A stretch of DNA of 63,489 bases from Nocardia sp. SYP-A9097 (GCF_009649815.1 NZ_WJIC01000036.1:1-63489); one strand, 5' to 3'; numbered from the stretch's first letter, positions 7,075 to 15,585 are shown. Translations and numbers: made by a program. The notes: a model not told the origin generated them from the sequence alone.

Positions 7075-8382
7075 TTAGTTCACCCCGAGCATGGCTGCTC
7101 CCTTTCGAATGGCTCGCTGGAATTGTGGATCCTTCGATATTTTGTTTATGAATGAAGCCGGTGCATCTTCGAACTCTCCGGTGTTGAAGTTGTAATAGTA
7201 CTTGTTGCCGGCATCGTCCTGTAGATGCATCTGTCCTGGGCGAACCCCTGGATTCGGGTTCTCCACATCGATTCTGTAGTAAGGCCCTTTCGCGGGCGGC
7301 TGCGTCAGAGTTTTGCTCGTTGTGTTGGCGCCACTCTCCCCGAGCATTTCCCCGTTAGGCGCTTGGGTACGAGGAAGTGGCTTATCCGCACCACCCCCGG
7401 TTGGCCGGGTGGCCGCATCGAATCGCGTTGGTTGGGCATCCAGCAGTGGTTGCAGGTTGCCGGTCAAGCGTCCGCCGGCAAGGGCGGTTCCGGCTAGTGC
7501 TGCGTTCTTTGCGGTCACCACCTCGGAGAGCGCATCGATGATTGTCACTACTCGCACCGCAGTGGCTTCGCCGCGAACCCCGGCTGCGAGAGCCGCACCG
7601 CCCGCAGTGCCTTCAGGACCGATCAGCGATGCGATCACTGCGGTAACCCCGACGGTCAGGACCAGTTCGGCCAGGGCTTTCTCGATTTTGTGGTGGGCGT
7701 CGGTCAGCGCTGTGGAGTAGTCCCAGCAGGCTGTGGACAGAATCTCGCAGTGCGCGGCGATATTGGTGACGTCGCCTATGACCAGATCGATTTGGGTGAG
7801 GATCTGCGGAACTTCATCGGAGACCTGCTGAGCGACGATTCCTCGCGCATCACGCAGCCCTTGAAGCAGGGAGTTGAGCCCGTCTTTGGCTGTTGACCAT
7901 GCGCTACTGAGGTTGTCGAGCCCGTCTTGGTGGCCATTGGGCCATACCCGACCTTGCAGCCATCGGGTGATCAGTCCCCAACCCAAGGGCGCGTCGCTAT
8001 CTCCACCGTAGGCGCCGCGGAACGTTGGCGTGGCATAGGTGGGGATCGGTTGCGGATCCGGAAAAACGCTGTCGAACTGAGGATCCGTCGCGGCCAGGGT
8101 ATTGCCGTTGGCATGGTTGATGCTGGTGTATTTGAGCAGGTCGTACAGCTTGCCGAGCCCATTGGCCAAGTCGGCTCCCGAGGTCACCGCGTTGAATGCG
8201 GCGGTGTCGTAGCCGTTGGCGAAGTTGTGCCCGGTGTTGTCGGTTCCGGCGCAGCCCCAGTTGTCGTCGAGGTTCTTGGCGAGCGTGGTGACTATCTCGG
8301 TTACCGACTTGCGTGCTGTTCCGAAAGATGTTGCGGCAGAATTGAAGGCGGATGGGAGTACGTCGATTGTGGTTGGACTCAC
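7075..8382 (-). CDS. ESX-type polymorphic toxin with C-terminal RNase-like domain
   Basis: The protein is 435 residues from GTG 8382, overlapping the upstream WXG100 stop. Residues 1-200 are a helical export domain of the WXG100/LXG kind (VSPTTIDVLPSAFNSAATSF). A hydrophobic helix pair follows (LVLTVGVTAVIASLIG, then Ala-rich AGGAALAAG), then a linker. The last 75 residues hold a compact domain with YYRIDVENPNPGVRPGQMH, NKYYYNFNTGEFEDAP and a closing helix (DPQFQRAIRKGAAMLG). The 'R.DVENPNPG.R.GQ.H' pattern matches toxin tails placed in the barnase/EndoU/RelE-like RNase group, with conserved Asp, His and Arg as likely active residues. It would be secreted with the WXG100 partners and cut RNA in competitors. 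The nuclease call is from family resemblance only. Confidence 0.65.
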   Translation of the reverse strand: MSPTTIDVLPSAFNSAATSFGTARKSVTEIVTTLAKNLDDNWGCAGTDNTGHNFANGYDTAAFNAVTSGADLANGLGKLYDLLKYTSINHANGNTLAATDPQFDSVFPDPQPIPTYATPTFRGAYGGDSDAPLGWGLITRWLQGRVWPNGHQDGLDNLSSAWSTAKDGLNSLLQGLRDARGIVAQQVSDEVPQILTQIDLVIGDVTNIAAHCEILSTACWDYSTALTDAHHKIEKALAELVLTVGVTAVIASLIGPEGTAGGAALAAGVRGEATAVRVVTIIDALSEVVTAKNAALAGTALAGGRLTGNLQPLLDAQPTRFDAATRPTGGGADKPLPRTQAPNGEMLGESGANTTSKTLTQPPAKGPYYRIDVENPNPGVRPGQMHLQDDAGNKYYYNFNTGEFEDAPASFINKISKDPQFQRAIRKGAAMLGVN

Positions 8383-8681
8383 GCCGGCCACATCTTCTGG
8401 TTGGTGGTCACCACACCGGAATAGATAGTGCGGGCTTGATCGGTGCCGCCGCGTAGATCGGTGAGCGCCTGGTGCAGCTCGCGTGCGGCTTGCACCCAGC
8501 GGGTATGAGCCGACGAATGCGCCGAAGCGGCTATGCCGGACCACTGCACATGCAGCGCGCCGACCCGCTGCTCGATATCGCCGAGTCGCTGTTCGATGGT
8601 CGTCTCGATCTGCGTGGCTCGGTCGATCAGCTGCTGCATCTCGGTCAGATCGGTGCTGTAGCCATCTGGGTCGCCGCTCAC
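8379..8681 (-). CDS. WXG100-family protein (second of pair)
   Basis: The protein is 100 residues, the classic WXG100 length, with a helix-turn-helix hairpin and the W-S-G turn in LHVQWSGIAASAHSSAHTRW. The GTG start overlaps the previous gene's stop (GTGA) and its own stop overlaps the toxin start. It is probably a secretion partner that forms a helical bundle with the neighbouring WXG100 protein or with the toxin's N-terminal domain. The C-terminal YSGVVTTNQKMWP may contribute to an ESX export signal. No signal peptide. Confidence 0.85.
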   Translation of the reverse strand: MSGDPDGYSTDLTEMQQLIDRATQIETTIEQRLGDIEQRVGALHVQWSGIAASAHSSAHTRWVQAARELHQALTDLRGGTDQARTIYSGVVTTNQKMWPA

Positions 8682-8998
8682 GCCTTCACCACAACGGCAT
8701 TCAGTTGTGTGGCGGAGTTGGTATCTGTTGTGTCGAAAGTTCTTGCGCCAGCCAGCAACGCATCCGCATCGTCGGCCAGGGCGCCTACGAGGTCGCGAGC
8801 GGCGTCAGCCCACTCGTTCCACGCGGTCTGGTGGGTATCGGCGGCACTGCCCCGCCATTTCTGCATTAATGACTGGACATCGCGCATCAACTTTTCGACA
8901 TCGTCGCTGAAGTCTTGGGCTGTGGTTTTCATCCAATCCGCTGTTGCCGACAAGTCGTCTATCTCGACATTGAGTTGGTCCCCACCGCTTCCCGCCAT
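8678..8998 (-). CDS. WXG100-family protein (first of pair)
   Basis: The protein is 106 residues from ATG 8998. The W-R-G turn lies in MQKWRGSAADTHQTAWNEW, between two amphipathic helices. It is the first gene of the reverse-strand operon WXG100-WXG100-toxin-immunity-YbaB. The frame continues upstream to 9100, but that part has no family similarity, and ATG 8998 starts a typical WXG100 N-terminus (MAGSGGDQLNVEIDDL). Secreted ESX partner protein; no enzymatic role expected. Confidence 0.8.
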   Translation of the reverse strand: MAGSGGDQLNVEIDDLSATADWMKTTAQDFSDDVEKLMRDVQSLMQKWRGSAADTHQTAWNEWADAARDLVGALADDADALLAGARTFDTTDTNSATQLNAVVVKA

Positions 8999-9423
8999 GG
9001 CAGTCACTATCGCCCACCGCACCGGACCCCGCAATCGGACTGTCCCTTTTGCCTGAATCAGGCCTTGGCATCGCCGAGGGCGGGAATCTTTGAGCGGCAA
9101 CGTAATTGGGGGCGGCTCCGATGGCCACTGTGACCGCGACGCGGTTCGTGCGTACGTGCGAGCAAGGCCGGTGCTGCCACCTCGAAGGAGGTGAGCAGTC
9201 CCACAGCACCCCCGATTTGGCGGCTGAACAGCGGTTGCCTACACTAGACCGGTTGCCTGGGCACACCTATGTCCGCACCTCGTTGTGTGGCGTTGCCCGA
9301 TAGGCGATAGCGAATCATCCGGTCGGGCACTCCCGGCTGGACCGAACCGAATTGTCGTAGGCCCACGACCGCCCGTGTGACGGTGCTGAATGGGAACCGC
9401 GGCGAGAAGGGTAGCGGTCACTC
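8999..9423. other. Divergent intergenic region between ESX toxin operon and rpsH
   Basis: These 425 bases hold no convincing gene; a 65-codon plus-strand frame (9106-9303) has no family features. The only clear element is a plus-strand promoter-like site at 9217-9245 facing the ribosomal genes. The reverse-strand toxin operon must have its own promoter here, but I see no clear hexamer pair for it. Confidence 0.5.
9217..9245 (+). promoter_or_regulatory. Sigma-70/SigA-like promoter for the rpsH operon
   Basis: TTGGCG (9217-9222), a 17-base spacer and TACACT (9240-9245) match the actinobacterial SigA consensus well. The site lies 178 bases before rpsH. The operon therefore seems to have its own promoter here instead of being read from upstream spc genes. 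Confidence 0.5.
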
Positions 9424-9822
9424 ATGACCATGACTGATCCAATCGCAGACTTCTTGACCCGTCTGCGCAACGCCAACTCGGCGTACCACGATCAGGTGAA
9501 AGCCCCCCACTCCAAGATCAAGGTGAACATTGCCGAGATCCTGAAGCGTGAGGGTTACATCGCCGATTACCGCATCGAAGATGCCGCTGTCGGCAAGGCG
9601 ATTGTCGTCGACCTCAAGTACGGCCCGAGCCGTGAGCGCAGCCTGCAGGGCGTGCGTCGCGTTTCGAAGCCGGGCCTGCGCGTATACGCGAAGTCCACCA
9701 ACCTGCCCAAGGTGCTCGGCGGCCTCGGCGTGGCGATCATCTCCACGTCCACTGGTCTGCTCACGGACCGTCAGGCCAAGCAGCAGAGTGTAGGCGGGGA
9801 AGTCCTCGCCTACGTCTGGTAA
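9424..9822 (+). CDS. rpsH: 30S ribosomal protein S8
   Basis: The protein is 132 residues, the normal S8 length. It has the N-terminal MTDPIADFLTRLRNA, the KIKVNIAEILKREGYI region, and the C-terminal LGGLGVAIISTSTGLLTDR and GGEVLAYVW hallmarks. S8 binds the 16S rRNA central domain and is a primary assembly protein; in bacteria it often regulates its operon by translation feedback. It opens a run of spc-operon genes. Upstream on the other strand are ESX toxin genes rather than rpsN/rpsZ and rplE, so the usual gene order is broken here. Confidence 0.98.
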   Translation: MTMTDPIADFLTRLRNANSAYHDQVKAPHSKIKVNIAEILKREGYIADYRIEDAAVGKAIVVDLKYGPSRERSLQGVRRVSKPGLRVYAKSTNLPKVLGGLGVAIISTSTGLLTDRQAKQQSVGGEVLAYVW

Positions 9823-9837
9823 GGGAGGTAGGAACAA

Positions 9838-10377
9838 ATGTCGCGTATCGGTAAGAAGCCGATCCCGGTTCCCGCCGGTGTCGAGGTGACCATCGACGGC
9901 CAGAACGTTGCGGTGAAGGGTCCCAAGGGCACCCTGTCGCACGTGGTCGCCGAGCCGATCACCGTCACCAAGGCGGAGTCCGGTGAGCTCGAGGTCGTTC
10001 GTCCGAACGACGAGCGTCAGAACCGCTCGCTGCACGGCCTGACCCGCACCCTGATCAGCAACATGATCGTCGGTGTGACCGCAGGCTACGAGAAGAAGAT
10101 GGAAATCTTCGGCGTCGGTTACCGCGTGCAGGCCAAGGGCTCGAACCTCGAGTTCGCCCTGGGCTACAGCCACGCTGTCCCGATCGAGGCTCCTGAGGGC
10201 ATCACCTTCGCGGTCGAGGCTCCCACCAAGTTCTCGGTGTCGGGTATCGACAAGCAGAAGGTCGGCCAGATCGCAGCGGTTATTCACGGCCTGCGCAAGC
10301 CCGACCCGTACAAGGGCAAGGGCATCCGCTACGCCGGCGAGGTCGTTCGCCGCAAGGTCGGAAAGACGGGTAAGTAA
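9838..10377 (+). CDS. rplF: 50S ribosomal protein L6
   Basis: The protein is 179 residues, typical for L6, starting MSRIGKKPIPVPAGVEVTI. The second L6 domain is visible with GVGYRVQAKGSNLEFALGYS and ends PYKGKGIRYAGEVVRRKVGK. It binds 23S rRNA near the sarcin-ricin loop. A strong ribosome site (AGGGAGG) precedes the ATG. It is 15 bases after rpsH. Confidence 0.98.
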   Translation: MSRIGKKPIPVPAGVEVTIDGQNVAVKGPKGTLSHVVAEPITVTKAESGELEVVRPNDERQNRSLHGLTRTLISNMIVGVTAGYEKKMEIFGVGYRVQAKGSNLEFALGYSHAVPIEAPEGITFAVEAPTKFSVSGIDKQKVGQIAAVIHGLRKPDPYKGKGIRYAGEVVRRKVGKTGK

Positions 10378-10380
10378 GCC

Positions 10381-10788
10381 ATGGCACAAACCGAAAAGCA
10401 GAAGCTTCGGCGTAAGCCGGTCGGCACGGATGTTTCCACCCGTCGCCGTCTGTCCAAGACGCGTCGCCACTTCCGTCTGCGCAAGAAGATCGAAGGCACC
10501 ACCGTGCGTCCGCGCCTGGTGGTCAACCGCTCCGCGCGCCACATCCACGCTCAGCTGATCGACGACTCGGTGGGTAAGACCATCGCGTTCGCGTCGACCA
10601 TCGAGGCCGATGTGCGTGCCGTCGAGGGTGACAAGTCCGCCAAGGGCGCCAAGGTCGGCGAGCTCATCGCCGCCCGCGCCAAGGCTGCCGGTATCGAGGC
10701 GGTCGTGTTCGACCGTGGTGGTCACGACTACCACGGCCGTATCGCGGCGCTGGCTGATGCCGCCCGTGAAGGTGGGCTGAAGTTCTGA
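10381..10788 (+). CDS. rplR: 50S ribosomal protein L18
   Basis: The protein is 135 residues. A basic N-terminus with TRRRLSKTRRHFRLRKKI precedes the L18 core (RPRLVVNRSARHIHAQLIDD) and the end HDYHGRIAALADAAREGGLKF. It carries 5S rRNA to the large subunit. It starts 3 bases after the rplF stop, implying coupled translation. Confidence 0.98.
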   Translation: MAQTEKQKLRRKPVGTDVSTRRRLSKTRRHFRLRKKIEGTTVRPRLVVNRSARHIHAQLIDDSVGKTIAFASTIEADVRAVEGDKSAKGAKVGELIAARAKAAGIEAVVFDRGGHDYHGRIAALADAAREGGLKF

Positions 10789-10819
10789 TGATCAATTCTG
10801 CGAATGGAAGGAACGTCTG

Positions 10820-11470
10820 ATGCCGGGACGTCAGCGGCGTGACGGCGGAAGCAACGGTCCCGCCGGAAACAGTGGCCCCAACGCTGGTGGCAATGATCGT
10901 GACGGCGGCCGTGGCCGCGGTCGTGGCGGTCAGCGCGATCAGCAGCAGGCCGAGAAGAGCAATCAGCTCGAGCGCGTAGTCGCGATCAACCGTGTCTCCA
11001 AGGTCGTGAAGGGTGGTCGTCGCTTCAGCTTCACCGCCCTCGTGATCGTCGGTGACGGCAACGGTCTGGTCGGCGTCGGCTACGGCAAGGCCAAGGAAGT
11101 TCCCGCGGCCATCCAGAAGGGTGTCGAGGAGGCTCGTAAGAGCTTCTTCCGCGTTCCGATGATCGGCTCCACCATCACTCACCCGGTTCAGGGTGAGGCG
11201 GCGGCCGGTGTCGTCATGCTGCGTCCGGCTTCGCCCGGCACCGGTGTGATCGCCGGCGGCGCGGCTCGTGCCGTGCTGGAGTGCGCAGGCATCCACGACA
11301 TTCTGGCGAAGTCGCTCGGTAGCGATAACGCCATCAACGTTGTGCACGCCACCGTTGCTGCTCTCAAGATGCTGCAGCGCCCCGAAGAGGTTGCCGCTCG
11401 CCGCGGTCTGCCGATCGAGGACGTGGCACCTGCGGGCATGCTGCGTGCGCGTGCGGGACAGGGAGTCTGA
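10820..11470 (+). CDS. rpsE: 30S ribosomal protein S5
   Basis: The protein is 216 residues. The first 50 are a Gly/Asn/Arg-rich extension common in actinobacterial S5. The double-stranded-RNA-binding part follows (LERVVAINRVSKVVKGGRRF, GDGNGLVGVGYGKAKEVPAA), then the S5 C-domain (AGGAARAVLECAGIHDILAK). It takes part in decoding accuracy on the small subunit. GGAAGGA lies 7 bases before the ATG. Confidence 0.98.
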   Translation: MPGRQRRDGGSNGPAGNSGPNAGGNDRDGGRGRGRGGQRDQQQAEKSNQLERVVAINRVSKVVKGGRRFSFTALVIVGDGNGLVGVGYGKAKEVPAAIQKGVEEARKSFFRVPMIGSTITHPVQGEAAAGVVMLRPASPGTGVIAGGAARAVLECAGIHDILAKSLGSDNAINVVHATVAALKMLQRPEEVAARRGLPIEDVAPAGMLRARAGQGV

Positions 11471-11471
11471 C

Positions 11472-11651
11472 ATGGCAGATCTCAAAGTGACCCAGACCAA
11501 GAGCTCCATTGGCGCCCTGCGTAACCAGCGCGAGTCGCTGCGGACCCTCGGCCTGCGTGGCATTCGCCAGACTGTCGTCCGTGAGGACAACGCGCAGAAC
11601 CGTGGTCTGATCAACGTCGTGCGCCACCTCGTTCAGGTTGAGGAGGTTTAA
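11472..11651 (+). CDS. rpmD: 50S ribosomal protein L30
   Basis: The protein is 59 residues, the normal size of bacterial L30, with LKVTQTKSSIGALRNQRESL and LRGIRQTVVREDNAQNRGLI. It starts one base after the rpsE stop and ends two bases before rplO. Confidence 0.97.
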   Translation: MADLKVTQTKSSIGALRNQRESLRTLGLRGIRQTVVREDNAQNRGLINVVRHLVQVEEV

Positions 11652-11653
11652 GC

Positions 11654-12097
11654 ATGACCATCAAGTTGCACCACCTGCGTCCTGCCCCGGGTGCCAAGAC
11701 CGAGAAGACCCGTGTGGGTCGCGGTGAAGGTTCCAAGGGTAAGACCGCGGGCCGCGGTACCAAGGGTACGAAGGCTCGCAAGAATGTTCCGGTCCGCTTC
11801 GAGGGCGGGCAGATGCCGATCCACATGCGTCTGCCGAAGCTGAAGGGGTTCAAGAACCCGTTCCGCACCGAATACCAGGTCGTGAATGTCGCTGACATCG
11901 CGCGGGTGTTCCCCGAGGGTGGCACCATCGGCAAGTCCGAGCTGATCGCTCGCGGCCTCGTTCGCAAGAACGAGCTCGTGAAGGTCCTCGGCGAGGGCGA
12001 AATCGGTGTGGCCGTTCAGGTCTCCGCCGACAAGTTCTCAGGTTCGGCCGTGGAGAAGATCTCCGCAGCTGGCGGCACCACCACCGTTGTGGCCTGA
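11654..12097 (+). CDS. rplO: 50S ribosomal protein L15
   Basis: The protein is 147 residues: TIKLHHLRPAPGAKTEKTRV, the glycine/lysine loop GRGEGSKGKTAGRGTKGTKA, and the end GSAVEKISAAGGTTTVVA. It binds 23S rRNA late in assembly. It is the last gene before a strong terminator-like hairpin. Confidence 0.98.
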   Translation: MTIKLHHLRPAPGAKTEKTRVGRGEGSKGKTAGRGTKGTKARKNVPVRFEGGQMPIHMRLPKLKGFKNPFRTEYQVVNVADIARVFPEGGTIGKSELIARGLVRKNELVKVLGEGEIGVAVQVSADKFSGSAVEKISAAGGTTTVVA

Positions 12098-12116
12098 CGG
12101 TAGTCTGAATACACAC

Positions 12117-12151
12117 TGACACCGGACGAGTCGCGAGCTCGTCCGGTGTCA
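12117..12151 (+). terminator. Intrinsic-type hairpin after rplO
   Basis: A 14-base-pair perfect stem (TGACACCGGACGAG paired with CTCGTCCGGTGTCA) closes a 7-base loop (12131-12137). It lies 20 bases after rplO and has no T run, as is common in actinobacteria. It separates the ribosomal genes from secY-adk-map, or dampens read-through. Confidence 0.7.
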
Positions 12152-12251
12152 CTGTTAGAGTTCAAGTGTTGTCTGCCAACACCGTCATGGGGATTCGGCG
12201 TTTCCGTCGTTGTAGCCATGGCCTGACCTATGTCGTTCGCCAGGAGGATCT

Positions 12252-13571
12252 GTGCTTTCCGCCTTCGTGTCGGCTTTCCGGACCCCGGACTTACGGCGGA
12301 AGATTCTCTTCACGCTGGGACTGATAGCCCTCTACCGACTGGGCGCCTCGCTGCCTTCGCCGGGTGTCAGTTACAAAAACGTCCAAGACTGTGTGGCGCT
12401 GGTCAACGGCGGGGATTCCGCTGGCATCTATCAGCTCATCAATCTCTTCTCCGGCGGCGCGCTGCTTCAACTCTCGGTGTTCGCGATCGGCATCATGCCG
12501 TACATCACGGCGAGCATCATCATCCAGCTGCTGACCGTGGTGATTCCTCGTTTCGAGGAACTTCGCAAAGAAGGTCAGTCGGGTCAGAACAAAATGACCC
12601 AATACACCCGCTATCTCGCTGTGGCGCTGGCGATTTTGCAGTCGACCGGTCTGGTCGCGCTCGCTTCGCGCGGACAGCTGCTGCGCGGGTGCCCCAAGGA
12701 CATCCTGGATGACACCTCCGTCTTCGGCATGATCATCATCGTGCTGGTCATGACGGCCGGTGCGTCGCTGGTGATGTGGTTCGGCGAGCAGATCACCGAG
12801 CGCGGTGTCGGTAACGGCATGTCGCTGTTGATCTTCGCCGGTATCGCCGCCCGTATTCCTTCCGAGGGCAAGACGATCTACGACGGCCGTGGCTGGGGTG
12901 TGACCGCTATGGTCGCCGCCGCCGCGCTGGTGGTCATCGTCGGCGTCATCTTCGTGGAGCAGGGTCAGCGCCGAATTCCGGTGCAGTACGCCAAGCGTGT
13001 GGTCGGCCGCAAGATGTACGGCGGGTCGTCGACCTACCTACCTTTGAAGGTGAATCAGGCGGGCGTCATCCCCGTCATCTTCGCCTCCTCGCTGCTCTAT
13101 CTGCCGAACCTGTTGGCGCAGTTGACCCAGAAGACCACGGGCGAGCCGGCCAAGTGGCAGGAGCTCATCCAGAAGTATCTGGTGAATCCGAGCAACCCGG
13201 TCTACGTCGGGATCTACTTCGCGCTGATCGTGTTCTTCACCTACTTCTATGTCGCAATCACCTTCAACCCGGAGGAGCGCGCGGACGAGATGAAGAAGTT
13301 CGGCGGCTTCATTCCGGGCTACCGGCCCGGTAAGCCGACCGCGGACTATCTGAACTACGTCCTGAGCCGCATCACCCTGCCCGGTTCGATCTACCTCGGC
13401 GCTGTCGCCGTGCTACCGAACCTGTTGCTGGGCCTCGGCACGAACAGCGGTGTGCAGAACCTGCCGTTCGGCGGTACCGCGGTGCTGATCATTGTGAGCG
13501 TCGGCCTCGATACGGTGAAACAGATCGAGAGCCAGTTGATGAATCGAAATTACGAAGGGTTCCTCAAGTGA
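12252..13571 (+). CDS. secY: Protein translocase subunit SecY
   Basis: The protein is 439 residues with about ten membrane segments. It starts from GTG 12252 behind a strong AGGAGG (12242-12247). Family marks include FRTPDLRRKILFTLGLIAL, LPSPGV, GGALLQLSVFAIGIMPYITA and the cytoplasmic loop RRIPVQYAKRVVGRKMYGGS. It forms the SecYEG channel in the membrane. It overlaps adk by 4 bases (GTGA). The 12152-12251 gap may hold a separate promoter, but I see no clear hexamers. Confidence 0.98.
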   Translation: MLSAFVSAFRTPDLRRKILFTLGLIALYRLGASLPSPGVSYKNVQDCVALVNGGDSAGIYQLINLFSGGALLQLSVFAIGIMPYITASIIIQLLTVVIPRFEELRKEGQSGQNKMTQYTRYLAVALAILQSTGLVALASRGQLLRGCPKDILDDTSVFGMIIIVLVMTAGASLVMWFGEQITERGVGNGMSLLIFAGIAARIPSEGKTIYDGRGWGVTAMVAAAALVVIVGVIFVEQGQRRIPVQYAKRVVGRKMYGGSSTYLPLKVNQAGVIPVIFASSLLYLPNLLAQLTQKTTGEPAKWQELIQKYLVNPSNPVYVGIYFALIVFFTYFYVAITFNPEERADEMKKFGGFIPGYRPGKPTADYLNYVLSRITLPGSIYLGAVAVLPNLLLGLGTNSGVQNLPFGGTAVLIIVSVGLDTVKQIESQLMNRNYEGFLK

Positions 13572-14113
13572 GAGTTGTTCTGCTCGGGCCGCCGGGTGCA
13601 GGCAAAGGCACTCAGGCCGTGCTGCTGTCGGAGAAGCTGGGTGTACCGCACATCTCCACGGGTGACCTGTTCCGTGCGAACATCAGCCAGCAGACCGCGC
13701 TGGGCCTGGAAGCCAAGACGTTCATGGACGCGGGCGATCTGGTGCCCAGCACCGTGACCAACCGCATGGTCGAGGCGCGCATCGCCGAGCCGGATGCCAC
13801 CAATGGTTTTGTGCTGGACGGTTACCCGCGCACCGTGGATCAGGCCGACGCGCTGGAGAAGATGCTGAAGGAGTCGGGCCATGAGCTCGACGCCGTGCTC
13901 TGCTTCGTGGTCGCCGAGGATGTGGTGGTGGAGCGCATGCTGGCCCGTGGCCGCGGCGACGACACCGAGGAGACCATCCGTAACCGCATGCGTGTCTACC
14001 GCGAGGAGACCGAACCGTTGCTGGATCACTATGACGGCCTGGTTGTCTCGGTCGAGGGTATCGGCGAGATCGAAGGCGTTAACGCGCGCGCGCTCGCGGC
14101 CCTGGGTCGCTGA
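13568..14113 (+). CDS. adk: Adenylate kinase
   Basis: The protein is 181 residues, the short form without the zinc-type LID insertion usual in actinobacteria. The P-loop is LLGPPGAGKGTQ. The nucleotide-binding STGDLFRANI and the GFVLDGYPRTVDQADAL motif are intact, and the LID has MLARGRGDDTEETIRNR. It interconverts ATP+AMP and 2 ADP. It starts inside the secY stop (GTGA) and ends directly before map. Confidence 0.98.
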   Translation: MRVVLLGPPGAGKGTQAVLLSEKLGVPHISTGDLFRANISQQTALGLEAKTFMDAGDLVPSTVTNRMVEARIAEPDATNGFVLDGYPRTVDQADALEKMLKESGHELDAVLCFVVAEDVVVERMLARGRGDDTEETIRNRMRVYREETEPLLDHYDGLVVSVEGIGEIEGVNARALAALGR

Positions 14114-14914
14114 ATGGTCTTCGGCCGCAAGAACAAGAAGGTGGTGCCGTTCCGCACCGCCGGTGAACTGGACGCCATGGCGGCGGCCGGCGCTATCGTC
14201 GGCCGTGCCCTGGTGGCGGTGCGCGATGCCGCCAAGCCCGGGGTTTCGACCCTGGAGTTGGACGAGGTCGCCGAGCAGCTCATCCGCGAGTCCGGAGCGA
14301 TCCCTTCGTTCAAGGGCTATCACGGGTTCCCGGGGTCGATCTGCTCCTCGGTGAACGATCGTGTCGTGCACGGCATCCCGTCCAAGGACGAGGTGCTGAC
14401 CGAGGGCGATCTGGTCTCCATCGACTGTGGCGCGATTCTCGAAGGCTGGCACGGTGATTCGGCCTGGACCTTCGGCGTCGGCAATATCATCGAGGCCGAC
14501 CGTCTGCTGAGTGAGGCGACCCGGTTGTCGATGGAGGCGGGTATCGCCGCCATGGTCGACGGCGCGCGCCTGACCGATATCTCGCACGCCATCGAGCTGG
14601 GCACGTACGCGGCGCAGGATCTGCACGGCCGCCAGTACGGCATTGTCGACGGCTACGGCGGTCACGCCATCGGCCGCGAAATGCATATGGATCCGTTCCT
14701 GCCGAACGAGGGCGCTCCCGGCAAGGGCCCGCGCCTGGTGGTCGGTTCGGTGCTGGCGATCGAGCCCATGCTCACCCTCGGTACCACCGAGACCAGAACT
14801 CTCGAGGACGACTGGACCGTGGTCACCACCGACGGCACCCGTGCCGCCCACTGGGAGCATTCGGTCGCGGTCACCGAAGACGGCCCGCGCATCCTGACCC
14901 TCCGCCCGGAGTAG
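14114..14914 (+). CDS. map: Methionine aminopeptidase, type I
   Basis: The protein is 266 residues. Metal ligands typical of the family are all present: Asp in VSIDCGAILEGW, Asp in HGDSAWTFG, His in GHAIGREMHMDP, Glu in AIEPMLTLG and Glu in HWEHSVAVTE. It removes the initiator Met from nascent proteins in the cytoplasm. Its ATG follows the adk stop directly with no spacer, so secY-adk-map is one transcript. Confidence 0.97.
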   Translation: MVFGRKNKKVVPFRTAGELDAMAAAGAIVGRALVAVRDAAKPGVSTLELDEVAEQLIRESGAIPSFKGYHGFPGSICSSVNDRVVHGIPSKDEVLTEGDLVSIDCGAILEGWHGDSAWTFGVGNIIEADRLLSEATRLSMEAGIAAMVDGARLTDISHAIELGTYAAQDLHGRQYGIVDGYGGHAIGREMHMDPFLPNEGAPGKGPRLVVGSVLAIEPMLTLGTTETRTLEDDWTVVTTDGTRAAHWEHSVAVTEDGPRILTLRPE

Positions 14915-14935
14915 TCACGCGCGCAACGCTTTTCA

Positions 14936-14964
14936 CGCCCGTCCCGGCAATGCCGGGGCGGGCG
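14936..14964. terminator. Bidirectional terminator between map and dtd
   Basis: A 13-base-pair GC-rich stem (CGCCCGTCCCGGC with GCCGGGGCGGGCG, one G-T wobble) closes a 3-base loop. It sits 21 bases after the map stop and 17 bases beyond the dtd stop, and can serve both converging genes. Confidence 0.75.
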
Positions 14965-14981
14965 TTCGGTTTCGGTGGGGT

Positions 14982-15425
14982 TCAGCCCTCCAGTAGCAGC
15001 GTGACGGGTCCGTCGTTGACGAGTTCGACGTGCATATGCGCGCCGAAGCGTCCGGTGGCGACGGTTGCTCCGAGTCCGCGCAGGGTGTCGGCGAAGAGGT
15101 CTACCAGAGGCTCGGCGACGGGCCCAGGTGCAGCGGCATTCCAGGAGGGTCGCCGGCCCTTGGCGGTGTCCGCATAGAGGGTGAATTGGCTGATCACCAG
15201 AATGGGTGCACCCAGATCCGCGGCGGAACGCTCGCCATCCAGGATACGCAGCCGGAAGAGCTTGTCCGCCAGAGCTTTCGCGGTCGTCTCGGTATCGCTG
15301 TGGGTGACTCCGACCAGGGCCACCAGGCCGTGCGGCGCGTCATGCGCCGCCGGGTCGATTCGGCCCACGACTTCGCCGTCGACCGTGACCTGCGCCGAAC
15401 TCACCCGCTGCACCAGTACTCGCAC
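14982..15425 (-). CDS. dtd: D-aminoacyl-tRNA deacylase
   Basis: The protein is 147 residues, normal for DTD, starting MRVLVQRVSSAQVTVDGEVV. The catalytic pocket motifs are ISQFTLYADTAKGRRPSW and the cross-subunit Gly-Pro loop NDGPVTLLLEG. It removes D-amino acids and glycine mischarged on tRNA as a homodimer. It starts with GTG and converges on map. Confidence 0.95.
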   Translation of the reverse strand: MRVLVQRVSSAQVTVDGEVVGRIDPAAHDAPHGLVALVGVTHSDTETTAKALADKLFRLRILDGERSAADLGAPILVISQFTLYADTAKGRRPSWNAAAPGPVAEPLVDLFADTLRGLGATVATGRFGAHMHVELVNDGPVTLLLEG

Positions 15426-15585
15426 GGTGTCCCATCATCGCAGAGTCGCCGGCGGGGTCCGTCGTTGGACCGAAGATGTAGATCCGAACCCGGCGACTTG
15501 GCGCAACCGCCGTCGCATCCGCGAATAGTGTTGTCGTGCAGCGCTTTCTGCCGATTGCACGCACGGAGCGTTCATGTTGCGGCCA

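Noticed and set aside
9106..9303. 65-codon plus-strand frame upstream of rpsH
   Set aside because: No family features, poor ribosome site, and it overlaps the promoter-like site at 9217-9245.
9418..10734. Reverse-strand open frame of 438 codons over rpsH-rplF-rplR
   Set aside because: It is antisense to three ribosomal genes of certain identity.
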